Virus record (IMG/VR): IMGVR_UViG_3300032309_000604 | Span: 1 to 21,097 of that record | Reading direction: 5' to 3' (one strand) | Source: a virus | Length of the DNA: 21,097 nt | Shown here: one piece after another, positions 21,081 through 21,097 of the stretch | Numbering within the stretch: the first letter of the stretch is position 1 | Layout: each line of letters begins with the position of its first letter | Program-made: the position numbers and the translations under genes | Notes under the pieces: generated by a model | Told to the model about the DNA's origin: nothing | What the model saw: the letters and a program-made list of their open reading frames with translations, nothing else | Database searches by the model: none

Positions 21081-21097
21081 TGGAAAGGAGACACGAA

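Overview
The window is part of a tailed-phage (or prophage) genome with a P22-like, podovirus-type virion module. The order partial coat, small head proteins, gp4-like, gp10-like, fibre in the needle slot, small genes, three consecutive gp7/gp20/gp16-like ejection proteins, then a tailspike-type head-binding protein follows Salmonella phage P22, and most lengths are close to P22 (gp10 480 vs 472 aa, gp7 231 vs 229, gp20 488 vs 471). A Gram-negative host is suggested by the lipobox protein, the small M15-type endolysin and the P22-like architecture. A freshwater betaproteobacterium is a guess from overall resemblance only. No integrase, tRNA, CRISPR array or insertion sequence was seen.

Layout. 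(1) 1-15240, plus strand, late genes: coat C-terminus, two small head/decoration candidates each followed by a hairpin, portal-ring and DNA-stabilisation proteins (gp4-like, gp10-like), a 611-aa fibre, a small structural protein, a cupin-like protein, and three DNA-ejection proteins. Then follow four short fibre/adhesin proteins in series (10719-13209), a small fibre-associated ORF, and a lysis region of small membrane proteins, a holin and an M15 endopeptidase. (2) 15110-19100, minus strand: an operon of at least 11 genes chained mostly by 4-bp ATGA overlaps. In transcription order it holds VRR-NUC nuclease, C5-methylase-like protein, SNF2-type helicase, then a run of very small ORFs (including a lipoprotein, a CxxC/HxC mini-protein and a possible ribbon-helix-helix protein), a 209-aa conserved unknown and a small membrane protein. 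The last gene overlaps the endolysin tail to tail. (3) 19101-19169: divergent control region with a perfect 8-bp inverted repeat. (4) 19170 to the end, plus strand: start of a replication/recombination module (DUF2800-type PD-(D/E)XK nuclease with a Cas4-like cysteine set, a 212-aa protein in the usual ssDNA-binding-protein position, a 38-aa ORF), continuing past the window.

Working together: genes in region 1 build the particle, inject DNA and lyse the cell. Regions 2 and 4 form one split replication/recombination set (helicase, VRR-NUC, DUF2800) fired from a shared divergent promoter region, with the small minus-strand ORFs as the likeliest accessory genes.

The most unusual points are: the lysis region where three ORFs lie in one reading frame separated only by TAA codons and the middle one has no normal start; the convergent overlap of the endolysin with a membrane-protein gene; a 13-residue perfect protein repeat whose DNA has diverged only synonymously; and a fibre cluster with paralogues flanking an unrelated gene. 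I see no clear evidence for a wholly new defence system.
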